Shown piece after piece: positions 16,347 through 23,888 of a stretch of 30,781 nucleotides of DNA. Both the position numbers and the translations under genes were made by a program. Positions within the stretch are counted from its first letter, which is position 1. Each line of letters opens with the position of its first letter. A model generated the notes under the pieces. It worked only from the letters and a program-made list of their open reading frames with translations, ran no database searches and was not told the DNA's origin. The DNA lies in assembly GCA_934692905.1 (NCBI GenBank), contig CAKUUM010000028.1:1-30781 (forward strand), given 5' to 3'. The stretch is from an uncultured Bacteroidales bacterium. Lineage in GTDB: Bacteria > Bacteroidota > Bacteroidia > Bacteroidales > Paludibacteraceae.

Positions 16347-17981
16347 ATGATAAAGAGATGGACAGGAAAAATAGGCGGTATGATTCTGACTATGGCACTG
16401 ACAGCAGGAATGATCACAGGTTGTGCAGGAAAACAGGAGGAATCCGAACAGACACAGAAAGAGAATTATGTATCTGCTACTCTGTTCTGTGATGTGAATC
16501 ACTGGAACCCTCCGGCATGGGATCTGTCCGAGGACAGTATAACAGGGAAAATTACCCGAAAAACAGGGATACATCTGGATACTACGGTTCCTGCCCAGGA
16601 TGCAGACCTCCGTCTGAAAATCATGCTGGTAAATGATGAACTTCCGGATCTGATTTCCGTGACAGATTCCACTGTGATCAGTCAGCTGGTCACATCGGAT
16701 AAGGTATGGAATCTGGATGAGTTTCTGAAAAAATACAAGCCGGATTCTCACTTGTTAAAAGATTTTCCTGAAGATCTGAAAAAAGAAATGATCCGACGGG
16801 ACAGAGCCTGGTATGCCCTGCCTTCTCATATCAATTCAGAAGATGCCAGAGCATACTGGAAGCAGGATGAATTCTGGACAGATTATCAGGATTACAGTGA
16901 TAACAATGCCATCATATGGAACATAGCTCTTTTGAAAGAGTTTGGGATTGATACAGAAAATCTGCAGACAGTGGAGCAGGTGCTGGCAGCTTATGAAAAG
17001 GTAAAAGGGAAAAAGACAAAAGCAGGTCAGACAGTTATTCCTCTACTGGTCGATGGGAAAAGTTACAGGGATCCTACTTTGAAATATCTGGAAGGAACCT
17101 TTGGCGCAGAATGGGTTGATGAGAATGGTGATTTTAAAGACATTCTACTACAACCACAGACCAAAACAGCCCTGTCCTTTTTGAATATTGCTGTGAGAAA
17201 AGGTTACATGGATTCCAGCCAGCTTACCTGGGAAAATCTAAAAGTTAAAGAAACGCTGGACACTCAGCCGGTTCTCTGCTTCATAGGAAATATTGCCAAT
17301 ACCGGTATTACACAGGGAGATTGGACATCCACAGGCGTGATCCTGTCCCCGGACGGAAGTACTCCGGTTATGGGAAAAAGTAAGAGAGCCAATGGATGGA
17401 TGTCTACGTTTGTTTCAAAAAAATGCAAACATCCGGAAAAAGTGGCAGAGTTTATTGATTATATGACCAGTGTAGATGGGATGATAGACTGGTATTACGG
17501 TGAAGAGGGGGAAGATTATACTGTAGGTGAGGATGGAAAATATTACCGAACCAAGCAGGGGCAAAAACTTGCAGATTCCAGTCAGTTAGGAACCTGGTGG
17601 ATGTTTGAGAATATGGCCTGGGAGAGAAGTGTGCAGGGCATTACCAGGCAGGAAGAAGAAGATATGTATCAGGTAATGGCACAATATGGAAGCAATAAGC
17701 ATACAGTGATCTACGATTCGTCACTTTTATTTATGCCTGCAGATCTTCTGGCAGATAACAACAAGATCAAAGATATACAAAGCAGTATAGAACTCTGGAA
17801 AACAGACAGTATTTCTCAGGTAGTCCTTGCAGAAAGTGAAGAAGCCTTTGAACAGGAGTATGAGAAAATGCTACAGGGACTGTATGAACGGGGAATCGAG
17901 CAGCTGGATGATAAGAAAAATGAAGCATACCAGGAAAATTGCAGAGTATATGGAAGTAAAATAGAGAAAGTAAACAAATAG
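16347..17981 (+). CDS. Second extracellular sugar-binding lipoprotein
   Basis: A 544-residue lipoprotein with a signal peptide ending in ITGC (Cys26) and a large solute-binding domain. It is clearly different in sequence from the binding protein at 7961-9586. No permease accompanies it; instead the histidine kinase gene starts 20 bases after its stop, followed by the response regulator. It may share the LplB/YtcP channel, or present sugar to the kinase's outer domain. Both are inference from gene order. The start follows a GGAGAAA site. The call as a solute-binding lipoprotein is firm; the partner is not. Confidence 0.88.
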   Translation: MIKRWTGKIGGMILTMALTAGMITGCAGKQEESEQTQKENYVSATLFCDVNHWNPPAWDLSEDSITGKITRKTGIHLDTTVPAQDADLRLKIMLVNDELPDLISVTDSTVISQLVTSDKVWNLDEFLKKYKPDSHLLKDFPEDLKKEMIRRDRAWYALPSHINSEDARAYWKQDEFWTDYQDYSDNNAIIWNIALLKEFGIDTENLQTVEQVLAAYEKVKGKKTKAGQTVIPLLVDGKSYRDPTLKYLEGTFGAEWVDENGDFKDILLQPQTKTALSFLNIAVRKGYMDSSQLTWENLKVKETLDTQPVLCFIGNIANTGITQGDWTSTGVILSPDGSTPVMGKSKRANGWMSTFVSKKCKHPEKVAEFIDYMTSVDGMIDWYYGEEGEDYTVGEDGKYYRTKQGQKLADSSQLGTWWMFENMAWERSVQGITRQEEEDMYQVMAQYGSNKHTVIYDSSLLFMPADLLADNNKIKDIQSSIELWKTDSISQVVLAESEEAFEQEYEKMLQGLYERGIEQLDDKKNEAYQENCRVYGSKIEKVNK

Positions 17982-18000
17982 AAAATGAGGCGGGAAGAAA

Positions 18001-19701
18001 ATGGGAAAACATGTGGGTAAAGGCCTTGCAAGACAGTTATTTGCTTTTGTGATTATTATTCTCTGTTCTCTGATCCTTGCGTTCATTCTTACAACTGCAT
18101 ATGTAAAAAGAAGTGTCCGTAATAATATAACAGAGATGAATCAGACCATTCTGGAGCAGACCAATGGAAAAATAGAAGACTTTTACGAAACAATAAATCA
18201 TATTGCAGCGGCACTGGTCTATTCGCCGGTTACTACATCTTATTATGATCAGAACAACAGGGAAAGGGTACTGTCTACAGACGAGATATCTGCAACATTT
18301 TCCAACACAGTGCTTTTGGAAAACAATATAGCAGGAATCTATCTGTTTGATATGGAAAAGAATCAGATTGCCTCCTTTGGTGCCAATGAGAATATCGGAA
18401 GATTCAGCTCATCCATAAGAAACCAGATGGAATGCAGCAATCAGTTTTATCTGGACTCTTCACAAGAAGGATACTATCTGATCTATTATCCGGTTTATAA
18501 TCTGGATACACTGGTCTATGGAAAACAAAATGGTATGGCGGTATTTCTGATGAAAAGCAGAGAATTTGACAATATGCTAAAAAATTCTCAGGCAACAAAA
18601 AACACAGAGATTTACCTGCTGGATGGAAATAATGCAGTGGTGACAAGCTGTGGTGGAAAAGCAGAATACGCGCTTTCTAAGGATCAACAGACTGATTCGA
18701 GGGATTACTTTGTCCAGGTCAAGAATGTGGTGATCCCGGGGTGGAAACTGGTAAGCAGGATTCCCAAAAGTGAGATGTATACCAGCGCGGAAGACGGAAG
18801 AAGCCCCCTGATCATTGCGTATCTGTTTTCCGGTGTGTTGATTTTGATTCTTGCGTGGTTCTGCTATCGGAATTTTCTGGTACGAATGCACCGGGTGGAC
18901 CAGTTTATTACCGGTGTGATCAACCGGCCGGAACACAGAATGAAGGAAGAACGAATGGATGAAATCGGCTCTATTGTACATAACCTGAATCAGATGCTGG
19001 ATGACAAGGAAACCATGAACCGGGAAGTACAGGAGTCTCAGCAACGTGTCTATGAAATGGAGCTTTCCAGAAAACAGCTGCAGATCCAGGCTTACCAGAA
19101 TCAGATTAATCCACACTTCCTTTATAATACATTTGATTGCATCCGCGGTATGGCATTATATAAAGGAGAAGAAGAGATTGCCGAGATCACCATGGCTCTT
19201 TCCAAGGTCTTTCGTTTTGCAGTGAAGGGAGACAATATTGTTACGGTGAAAGAAGAGATGGATTATATCCGGGAATATGCTACCATCATCGATTATCGAT
19301 TTATGGGTAAGATCGAAGTGGATTATGATATCGACGAAGATCTGTATCAACACCACGTGATCAAGCTGATGCTGCAGCCAATCGTAGAAAATGCGGTGTT
19401 CCACGGACTGGAACAGAAAGTAGACGGTGGAACCGTGGAGGTCAGTGTTCACAAATGGGGCGATGACAGGATGCGGATCTGTGTTGAGGATGATGGATGC
19501 GGAATGTCAAAAGAACGGTTAGAAGAAATCCGCAGTAATCTGGATAAAAAGATGAACACCAGAGGCATCGGAATGTCTAATATTTATCAGAGATTATTGT
19601 TGTTTTACGGAGAAGATATCTATTTTGATATTGACAGCAAGGAAGGAAGAGGTACCAAAGTGACTATCATCATTCCGGAAGAAATCAGAGAGGAGAGATA
19701 A
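18001..19701 (+). CDS. YesM-like sensor histidine kinase
   Basis: A 566-residue membrane kinase. Membrane segments lie at about 13-35 and 270-292, enclosing an extracellular sensor domain of about 235 residues. A HAMP-like linker follows, then the His_kinase (PF06580) segment with His372 in NPHFLYN, and the ATPase domain with the N-box Asn464 (PIVENAVFHG) and GIGMSN near residue 520. This family senses sugars or binding proteins outside the cell and phosphorylates YesN-type regulators. The response regulator gene starts 2 bases after its stop, so the pair is translationally coupled. Its placement after a lipoprotein gene suggests the lipoprotein may be part of the sensing complex. Confidence 0.93.
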   Translation: MGKHVGKGLARQLFAFVIIILCSLILAFILTTAYVKRSVRNNITEMNQTILEQTNGKIEDFYETINHIAAALVYSPVTTSYYDQNNRERVLSTDEISATFSNTVLLENNIAGIYLFDMEKNQIASFGANENIGRFSSSIRNQMECSNQFYLDSSQEGYYLIYYPVYNLDTLVYGKQNGMAVFLMKSREFDNMLKNSQATKNTEIYLLDGNNAVVTSCGGKAEYALSKDQQTDSRDYFVQVKNVVIPGWKLVSRIPKSEMYTSAEDGRSPLIIAYLFSGVLILILAWFCYRNFLVRMHRVDQFITGVINRPEHRMKEERMDEIGSIVHNLNQMLDDKETMNREVQESQQRVYEMELSRKQLQIQAYQNQINPHFLYNTFDCIRGMALYKGEEEIAEITMALSKVFRFAVKGDNIVTVKEEMDYIREYATIIDYRFMGKIEVDYDIDEDLYQHHVIKLMLQPIVENAVFHGLEQKVDGGTVEVSVHKWGDDRMRICVEDDGCGMSKERLEEIRSNLDKKMNTRGIGMSNIYQRLLLFYGEDIYFDIDSKEGRGTKVTIIIPEEIREER

Positions 19702-19703
19702 AG

Positions 19704-20435
19704 ATGCATAGTGTATTTATTGCAGATGATGAGATCTGGATTATTCTGGGGCTGAAAAAAATGATCGAGAATTCGGAACTACCCTTTCAGGTAATTGGAA
19801 ATGCTACCAATGGAGTAGCGGCGCTGGATGCTATCGAAGAGAAAAAACCGGAGCTGGTCTTTTCTGACATTCGCATGCCGGGACTCAATGGCCTGGAACT
19901 TCTGCAAAAACTGAATGAGAGAAAAATCGGAACAAAGGTGATCTTTGTCAGCGGATATTCAGAATTCGAATATGCCAGAGAGGCAGTGCGGGGAGGTGCT
20001 CTTGATTATCTGGTGAAGCCCATCGAACAGGAAAAGCTGAATGAAGTGCTGAATCGGATCCTGCATGAAGGAATTCTGGGAGACGAGCCGGAGGATGAAA
20101 TAAAACCGGTGGAAAACACCGGCCTGAAGCAGGTGATCCAGGAGATCAAAGAGAACTATACAAAGGATATCACACTGACGGAACTTGCGGATAAGTATCA
20201 GGTCAGTGCCAGTCATCTCAGTGGTCTGATCAAATCAGAGTTGGGACTTCCATTTTCTGAATACCTGGCATCCCGAAGGATCCAAAAGGCCAAGGAGCTT
20301 CTGGCAGATGAAACACTTTCCATCGATGCCATCGCGGAAATGGTAGGCTATAAGGATTATTTTTATTTTACAAAAGTATTTAAAAAGACGGAAGGGATAT
20401 CCCCAAGTAAGTACAGGAAAAGTATACGTGGATAA
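19704..20435 (+). CDS. Short YesN-like response regulator, AraC DNA-binding type
   Basis: A 243-residue protein. The receiver domain spans about 1-120, with acidic residues ADDE near the N-terminus, phosphorylation site Asp55 in FSDIRMPG and Lys in the VKPIE segment. An AraC-type helix-turn-helix domain occupies about 140-243, ending in GYKDYFYFTKVFKKTEGISP. Many YesN proteins are near 500 residues; this is the short form without the central region. It is the partner of the kinase encoded immediately upstream. A direct-repeat element downstream of its terminator (20583-20616) is a plausible target in front of the next operon. Confidence 0.92.
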   Translation: MHSVFIADDEIWIILGLKKMIENSELPFQVIGNATNGVAALDAIEEKKPELVFSDIRMPGLNGLELLQKLNERKIGTKVIFVSGYSEFEYAREAVRGGALDYLVKPIEQEKLNEVLNRILHEGILGDEPEDEIKPVENTGLKQVIQEIKENYTKDITLTELADKYQVSASHLSGLIKSELGLPFSEYLASRRIQKAKELLADETLSIDAIAEMVGYKDYFYFTKVFKKTEGISPSKYRKSIRG

Positions 20436-20490
20436 AGGCAGTTGAAAAAAACGAGAAACAGAAATTACATAAAAATTCAAAGAATGATGG

Positions 20491-20523
20491 GGAGCCATAA
20501 CCGGGAAAGGTAGGGCTCCTTTT
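20491..20523 (+). terminator. Terminator after the two-component operon
   Basis: GGAGCC (20491-20496) pairs with GGCTCC (20514-20519), and T4 follows. An inner ACC/GGT pairing supports the fold. The stem is short but GC-rich. Confidence 0.6.
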
Positions 20524-20582
20524 GCTGTATCAAAAACAGTTCTCACTATACATAGGTGTGCAGGAGGACGATATGTCCATGA

Positions 20583-20616
20583 AAAAAGTCGCCAAAACAC
20601 AAAAAAATCGCTAAAA
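20583..20616 (+). promoter_or_regulatory. Direct-repeat, phased A-tract element
   Basis: Two copies of AAAAARTCGCYAAAA (20583-20597 and 20602-20616) are offset by 19 bases, about two DNA turns, the arrangement bound by AraC-type proteins. A-tracts recur roughly every ten bases from 20582 to 20643, which should bend the DNA. A TATAAT box lies downstream at 20675-20680 without a good -35. The element lies just beyond the response-regulator gene, its likeliest binder. Confidence 0.5.
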
Positions 20617-20727
20617 ATCGAAAATAATACCAAAATTACGAAATAAGTCCATAGGATTTTCCGTTTGAATTTTTTATAATCCATTATAGATAAAAGGTGT
20701 GGCAGTCAGATGAAGGAGACGATGATT

Positions 20728-21270
20728 ATGGGGAAGATGGAAAAAGATGAACGGGAAATGATCTGTGACGATGGAATGCTGATGCGCAAAGAACAGATGA
20801 CAGGACAGACACCATGGAAATGCGTAGGCAATGTTCAGACACTTCAGGTTTCTTCAGAGAGAAGAGATGAGATTGATGCAGCAGCTCCGGATTATTTCTG
20901 GATGGAACAGGATGACAGCGGAAAAGAGTCCGGCATCTCCAACTGGGGAATGAAAAAGGGAATGCGGTTTGAAAAGGGAAGAACTTATCGCTTTTCCTGC
21001 TATGCAAAAGGCGAGACCATGTACAGCAAAATTTATGTGGCATTGCGGGACAAAAATATGCAGATCCTGGACCGGGCAGAATTTTACCCATCTCAGGAAT
21101 GGAAAAAAGAGGAATTTTTATTCCATCCATCTGAAACCGTGGAAGATGGCTGTCTGACACTGACAATCACAGAGCAGCCATGGGTTGCATTTAAAGGGGT
21201 TTCACTGCTTCCCGGATATTACATCAAAAAATCAGGGATGAGAGAGAGAAGCCGCCGTGCACTTAAGTAG
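20728..21270 (+). CDS. Orphan carbohydrate-binding module resembling the GH51 N-terminal region
   Basis: About 180 residues without signal peptide. The pattern from TPWKCVGN through NWGMKKGMRFEKGRTYRFS to WVAFKGVSLLP resembles the carbohydrate-binding-like domain found early in GH51 alpha-L-arabinofuranosidases. The tail GMRERSRRALK also matches the point where the GH51 catalytic barrel would begin, and the protein stops there. No catalytic domain follows in any frame. It may be a working stand-alone sugar-binding protein or the relic of a larger enzyme. The ATG at 20728 is preferred to 20710 because AAGGAG (20713-20718) is then correctly spaced. It is the first gene of a set with the HPr-like and GH27 genes. 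The domain call is from remembered patterns. Confidence 0.6.
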   Translation: MGKMEKDEREMICDDGMLMRKEQMTGQTPWKCVGNVQTLQVSSERRDEIDAAAPDYFWMEQDDSGKESGISNWGMKKGMRFEKGRTYRFSCYAKGETMYSKIYVALRDKNMQILDRAEFYPSQEWKKEEFLFHPSETVEDGCLTLTITEQPWVAFKGVSLLPGYYIKKSGMRERSRRALK

Positions 21271-21286
21271 AAAAGGAGAAAAAACT

Positions 21287-21520
21287 ATGAGCAATATGAA
21301 TATTTATCTGAATTCACAGCAGGACGCAATGGAGTTTGTATCACTGGTATCCGGTATCCCATATGAGGCAGATCTGAAATACGGAAACTGTATGGTAGAT
21401 GCAAAATCAATTCTTGGAGTACTGGGTATGGCAATCCGTAAAAAGGCTACGTTAACTATTTATGGTGAAGGACCACAGAATGATATCTGTGAGAAACTGC
21501 AGAAATATGCAATGGCATAA
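21287..21520 (+). CDS. HPr-like protein lacking the PTS histidine (Crh-like)
   Basis: A 77-residue protein of HPr length. The region around Ser41 (VDAKSILGVLGMAI, then ATLTIYGEG) matches the HPr segment around regulatory Ser46. The loop that in HPr carries the phosphorylated His15 (normally HARP) is here SQQDAMEF and has no His; the whole protein has none. It therefore cannot carry phosphate for the PTS but could be phosphorylated on serine by HPr kinase, as Bacillus Crh is. Crh binds CcpA, a LacI-family protein. The start at 21287 follows AAAAGGAG. It lies between the orphan binding module and GH27. A regulatory role in carbon control is inferred and not shown. Confidence 0.75.
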   Translation: MSNMNIYLNSQQDAMEFVSLVSGIPYEADLKYGNCMVDAKSILGVLGMAIRKKATLTIYGEGPQNDICEKLQKYAMA

Positions 21521-21600
21521 GAGAATATGGTAACAGGAATTCGTTATCCGGATATTCCGGAAATGAAAATAGAAAATGAAAGCGAAAAAGGAAGACAGAA

Positions 21601-22899
21601 ATGAAAGCAATGATGAACAAAGCCCCCATGGGATGGAACAGCTATGATTATTACGACACCACTGTCAATGAGGCACAGGTAAGGGCAAATGCAGACTATC
21701 TTGCAAAAAATCTGAAAGCTTACGGATGGGAATATGTAGTAGTAGATATTGAATGGTATTCCAAAGATGCCGGAACCCAGAGAGATAAGCATCAGTATAT
21801 TCCGTTTGGCGATATCGAGATGGATGCTTATGGAAGACTGCAGCCGGATCCGGAAAGATTTCCTTCTTCAGCAGGGGGAAAAGGATTTGGACCGCTGGCT
21901 GAGTATGTACACAGTCTTGGATTAAAATTCGGTATTCACATAATGCGAGGTATTCCGAGAGAAGCAGCACACAAACATCTGCCGATTCTTGGAACTACAG
22001 CAACAGCCAATGAAGTTGCCAATCCATCATCGGTATGTGGCTGGAATCCGGATATGTATGGAGTAAGAAAAAATGAGCCTGGCTCACAGGAGTATTATGA
22101 TTCCATTATCCGTATGTATGCAGACTGGGGTGTAGACTTCATCAAATGTGATGATATCTGTAACATTGATACAGAGCCTACTGATGCGTATTCTTCCGCT
22201 CATGAGATTGAGATGCTGGCAAAAGCAATTGAAAAATCCCAACGGGAAATCGTTCTTTCTCTTTCGCCGGGACCGGCAAGAATCGAGCGGGCATGGCATT
22301 ATGAAAAATATGCAAACATGTGGAGAATCACAGATGACTTCTGGGATGACTGGAAATTACTGGCACCGATGTTCTGGCGCTGTGAGCTGTGGCAGAATCA
22401 TGTAGAAGAAGGTTCCTATCCGGATTGTGATATGCTTCCTCTGGGAAAAGTAGGAAAAGGCTTCCGGGAAGAAAGAAGTACCAAATTCACAAAAGATGAA
22501 CAGATGACCATGATGACCTTATGGTGTATCTTTGGCTCACCTCTGATGATCGGCGCCGAGCTGACACAGATGGATCCATGGACACTGTCTCTGCTTACCA
22601 AAGAAGAGATTCTGAAAATGGTATTCAATGATTTTGTCGGTAAACAGCTGGAGCGAGATGAAGATCATGCAGTATGGAGCTGCTACAACAAAAAAACAGA
22701 TGAAAAATATGTAGCATACTTTAACCTGAAAGAAGAAAAACAGACAATTACAGCAGACTGGAATCAGATTGCTCAGTTTACAGTTGAAAAAGACCAGAAA
22801 GTCAGAGAAATCTGGAGCGAAGAAAATACAACAGTAGAACAGGGTATCTTATCTGTAGATGTGGAAGCCCATGGCGTAAAACTGTATAGTTGCCAGTAG
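21601..22899 (+). CDS. GH27 family alpha-galactosidase
   Basis: A 432-residue enzyme without signal peptide. MGWNSYD near residue 10 is the family's N-terminal hallmark. The nucleophile candidate is Asp184 in IKCDD and the acid/base candidate is Asp246 in WRITDD. A TIM barrel fills about 1-330, followed by a small C-terminal beta domain. GH27 enzymes remove alpha-galactose, and some act on alpha-GalNAc or beta-L-arabinopyranose; the specificity loop cannot be judged here. The start follows an AAAAGGAAG site 80 bases after the HPr-like gene. Its location adds a further galactose-releasing activity to GH2 and GH35 in this locus. Confidence 0.9.
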   Translation: MKAMMNKAPMGWNSYDYYDTTVNEAQVRANADYLAKNLKAYGWEYVVVDIEWYSKDAGTQRDKHQYIPFGDIEMDAYGRLQPDPERFPSSAGGKGFGPLAEYVHSLGLKFGIHIMRGIPREAAHKHLPILGTTATANEVANPSSVCGWNPDMYGVRKNEPGSQEYYDSIIRMYADWGVDFIKCDDICNIDTEPTDAYSSAHEIEMLAKAIEKSQREIVLSLSPGPARIERAWHYEKYANMWRITDDFWDDWKLLAPMFWRCELWQNHVEEGSYPDCDMLPLGKVGKGFREERSTKFTKDEQMTMMTLWCIFGSPLMIGAELTQMDPWTLSLLTKEEILKMVFNDFVGKQLERDEDHAVWSCYNKKTDEKYVAYFNLKEEKQTITADWNQIAQFTVEKDQKVREIWSEENTTVEQGILSVDVEAHGVKLYSCQ

Positions 22900-22909
22900 G
22901 CTGCAGTTA

Positions 22910-22939
22910 TTGACAGCGTTTCATCCTCTGTCTTATAAT
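22910..22939 (+). promoter_or_regulatory. Consensus sigma-A promoter of the Crp/Fnr-family gene
   Basis: TTGACA (22910-22915) and TATAAT (22934-22939), both perfect hexamers, are 18 bases apart. This is the strongest promoter match in the window and implies steady expression of the regulator. Confidence 0.8.
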
Positions 22940-22978
22940 ACAGACAGAAATCAGGACACCGGCAGAGGGAGACAGAGG

Positions 22979-23650
22979 ATGGACAAAGATAAAATCGAGC
23001 ATTTATTGAAAAAATATTCTTTCTGGGAACATTTATCCGAAAAGGAAATGGAGATGCTTCAGGAACAGGTGAGGTGGAATACTTACGAAGAAGGCCAGCT
23101 TGTCACTGACACCGGAAGAGATTGCCTTGGGATCATTCTGGTATGTAAAGGAATCCTGAGAGCCAATCTGGTATCCGAAGACGGAAAAGAAGCCACGGTA
23201 TGCCGGATCCACGCCGGAGAACTGTGTGTGATATCTGCTTCCTGCCTGCTTCCGGCACTTCCCTTTGATATTCAGATTGATGCAGAGACAGTCAGTGAAG
23301 TATATCTTATACCAACCAGTGTGCTTCGGGAGATTACGGAAAAGAATCTGTATCTGGAGAATTTTATTTATAAAAGAATCAACGAGAATTTTTCGGATAT
23401 TATAGCTGCCATAGAAAAAATCCTTTTCGCCAGTCTGGAGCAGCGTCTTGTTGGTTTTCTTCTGGATGAAGCAGCCGGTGAAGAAGACGGAAAAATATAC
23501 ATGACCCAGGAACAGATTGCAAAAGCGATCGGAAGCGCCAGAGAAGCAGTGGGAAGAACACTGAAAGTACTGGTCAAAGACGGATGTGTGAAACTTTTTC
23601 GAGGCGGTGTACAGGTGATTAATCGGAAAGAATTATACAAAAAAATCTAA
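22979..23650 (+). CDS. Crp/Fnr family transcriptional regulator
   Basis: About 223 residues: a cyclic-nucleotide-binding-like beta-roll (about 15-125), a long dimer helix (about 130-160) and a C-terminal winged helix-turn-helix (TQEQIAKAIGSAREAVGRTL). A longer frame begins 23 codons upstream, inside the promoter; the start at 22979 is chosen because AGGGAG precedes it. Several cysteines (for example GELCVISASCLL) resemble those of Fnr-like proteins in this bacterial group, but a four-cysteine iron-sulfur pattern is not evident. It sits between two enzyme operons with its own promoter and terminator. Its targets and signal are unknown; the structured region before kduI is close enough to be one. 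Confidence 0.88.
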   Translation: MDKDKIEHLLKKYSFWEHLSEKEMEMLQEQVRWNTYEEGQLVTDTGRDCLGIILVCKGILRANLVSEDGKEATVCRIHAGELCVISASCLLPALPFDIQIDAETVSEVYLIPTSVLREITEKNLYLENFIYKRINENFSDIIAAIEKILFASLEQRLVGFLLDEAAGEEDGKIYMTQEQIAKAIGSAREAVGRTLKVLVKDGCVKLFRGGVQVINRKELYKKI

Positions 23651-23695
23651 AAAAGAAAATATGCAAGATTTTGAGCAAGAAGCAACAAAAAATGG

Positions 23696-23738
23696 AAATT
23701 CAGGTATGATACAATATGTACATACTTGAATTTTTTTT
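23696..23738 (+). terminator. Intrinsic terminator of the Crp/Fnr-family gene
   Basis: A 13-base inverted repeat (23696-23708 / 23721-23733, one G-T pair) around a 12-base loop, with a run of eight T at 23731-23738. The AT-rich dyad could also serve as a protein-binding site. Confidence 0.6.
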
Positions 23739-23888
23739 ACTTTACAGGAGATTGTTTTCTTGTAAAGTAAAAACGCTCCGCAGACATGCGGGCAACGAGG
23801 AAGAAATCATGTTTTCGCGAGATTTGCCGATTGCCGTGACAGGGAGCGTCAAAGAGTTTACAGATACAATGAAAGAGAGGAAATAATT
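23734..23888 (+). other. Structured leader upstream of kduI
   Basis: A long hairpin (23734-23751 / 23756-23773) has 13 perfect pairs followed by five more including two G-T pairs and a 4-base loop. It is followed by a possible branched fold: ACGCTCC (23773-23779) pairs with GGAGCGT (23843-23849), enclosing a CCGCA/TGCGG hairpin (23778-23782 / 23787-23791) and a GGCAA segment that can pair with either of two TTGCC copies (23824-23828 or 23831-23835). No known riboswitch was recognised. A short reading frame overlaps it. Confidence 0.5.
23809..23886 (+). CDS. Possible 25-residue leader peptide before kduI
   Basis: An ATG at 23809 follows a GAGGAAG site and opens a 25-codon frame that stops 2 bases before the kduI ATG. 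The ribosome site of kduI lies inside its last codons, so the two would be translationally coupled. It resembles no family I know. It may be chance, but the position suits a leader peptide or attenuator. Confidence 0.25.
   Translation: MFSRDLPIAVTGSVKEFTDTMKERK

Noticed and set aside
21527..21604. A 25-codon frame between the HPr-like and GH27 genes
   Set aside because: It has only a weak ribosome site, overlaps the GH27 start and has no recognisable feature.
23661..23729. A 22-codon frame after the Crp/Fnr gene
   Set aside because: No ribosome site, and it runs through the predicted terminator.
23696..23733. Dyad considered as a Crp/Fnr binding site
   Set aside because: The eight T after the dyad make a terminator the simpler reading; a binding role is not excluded.
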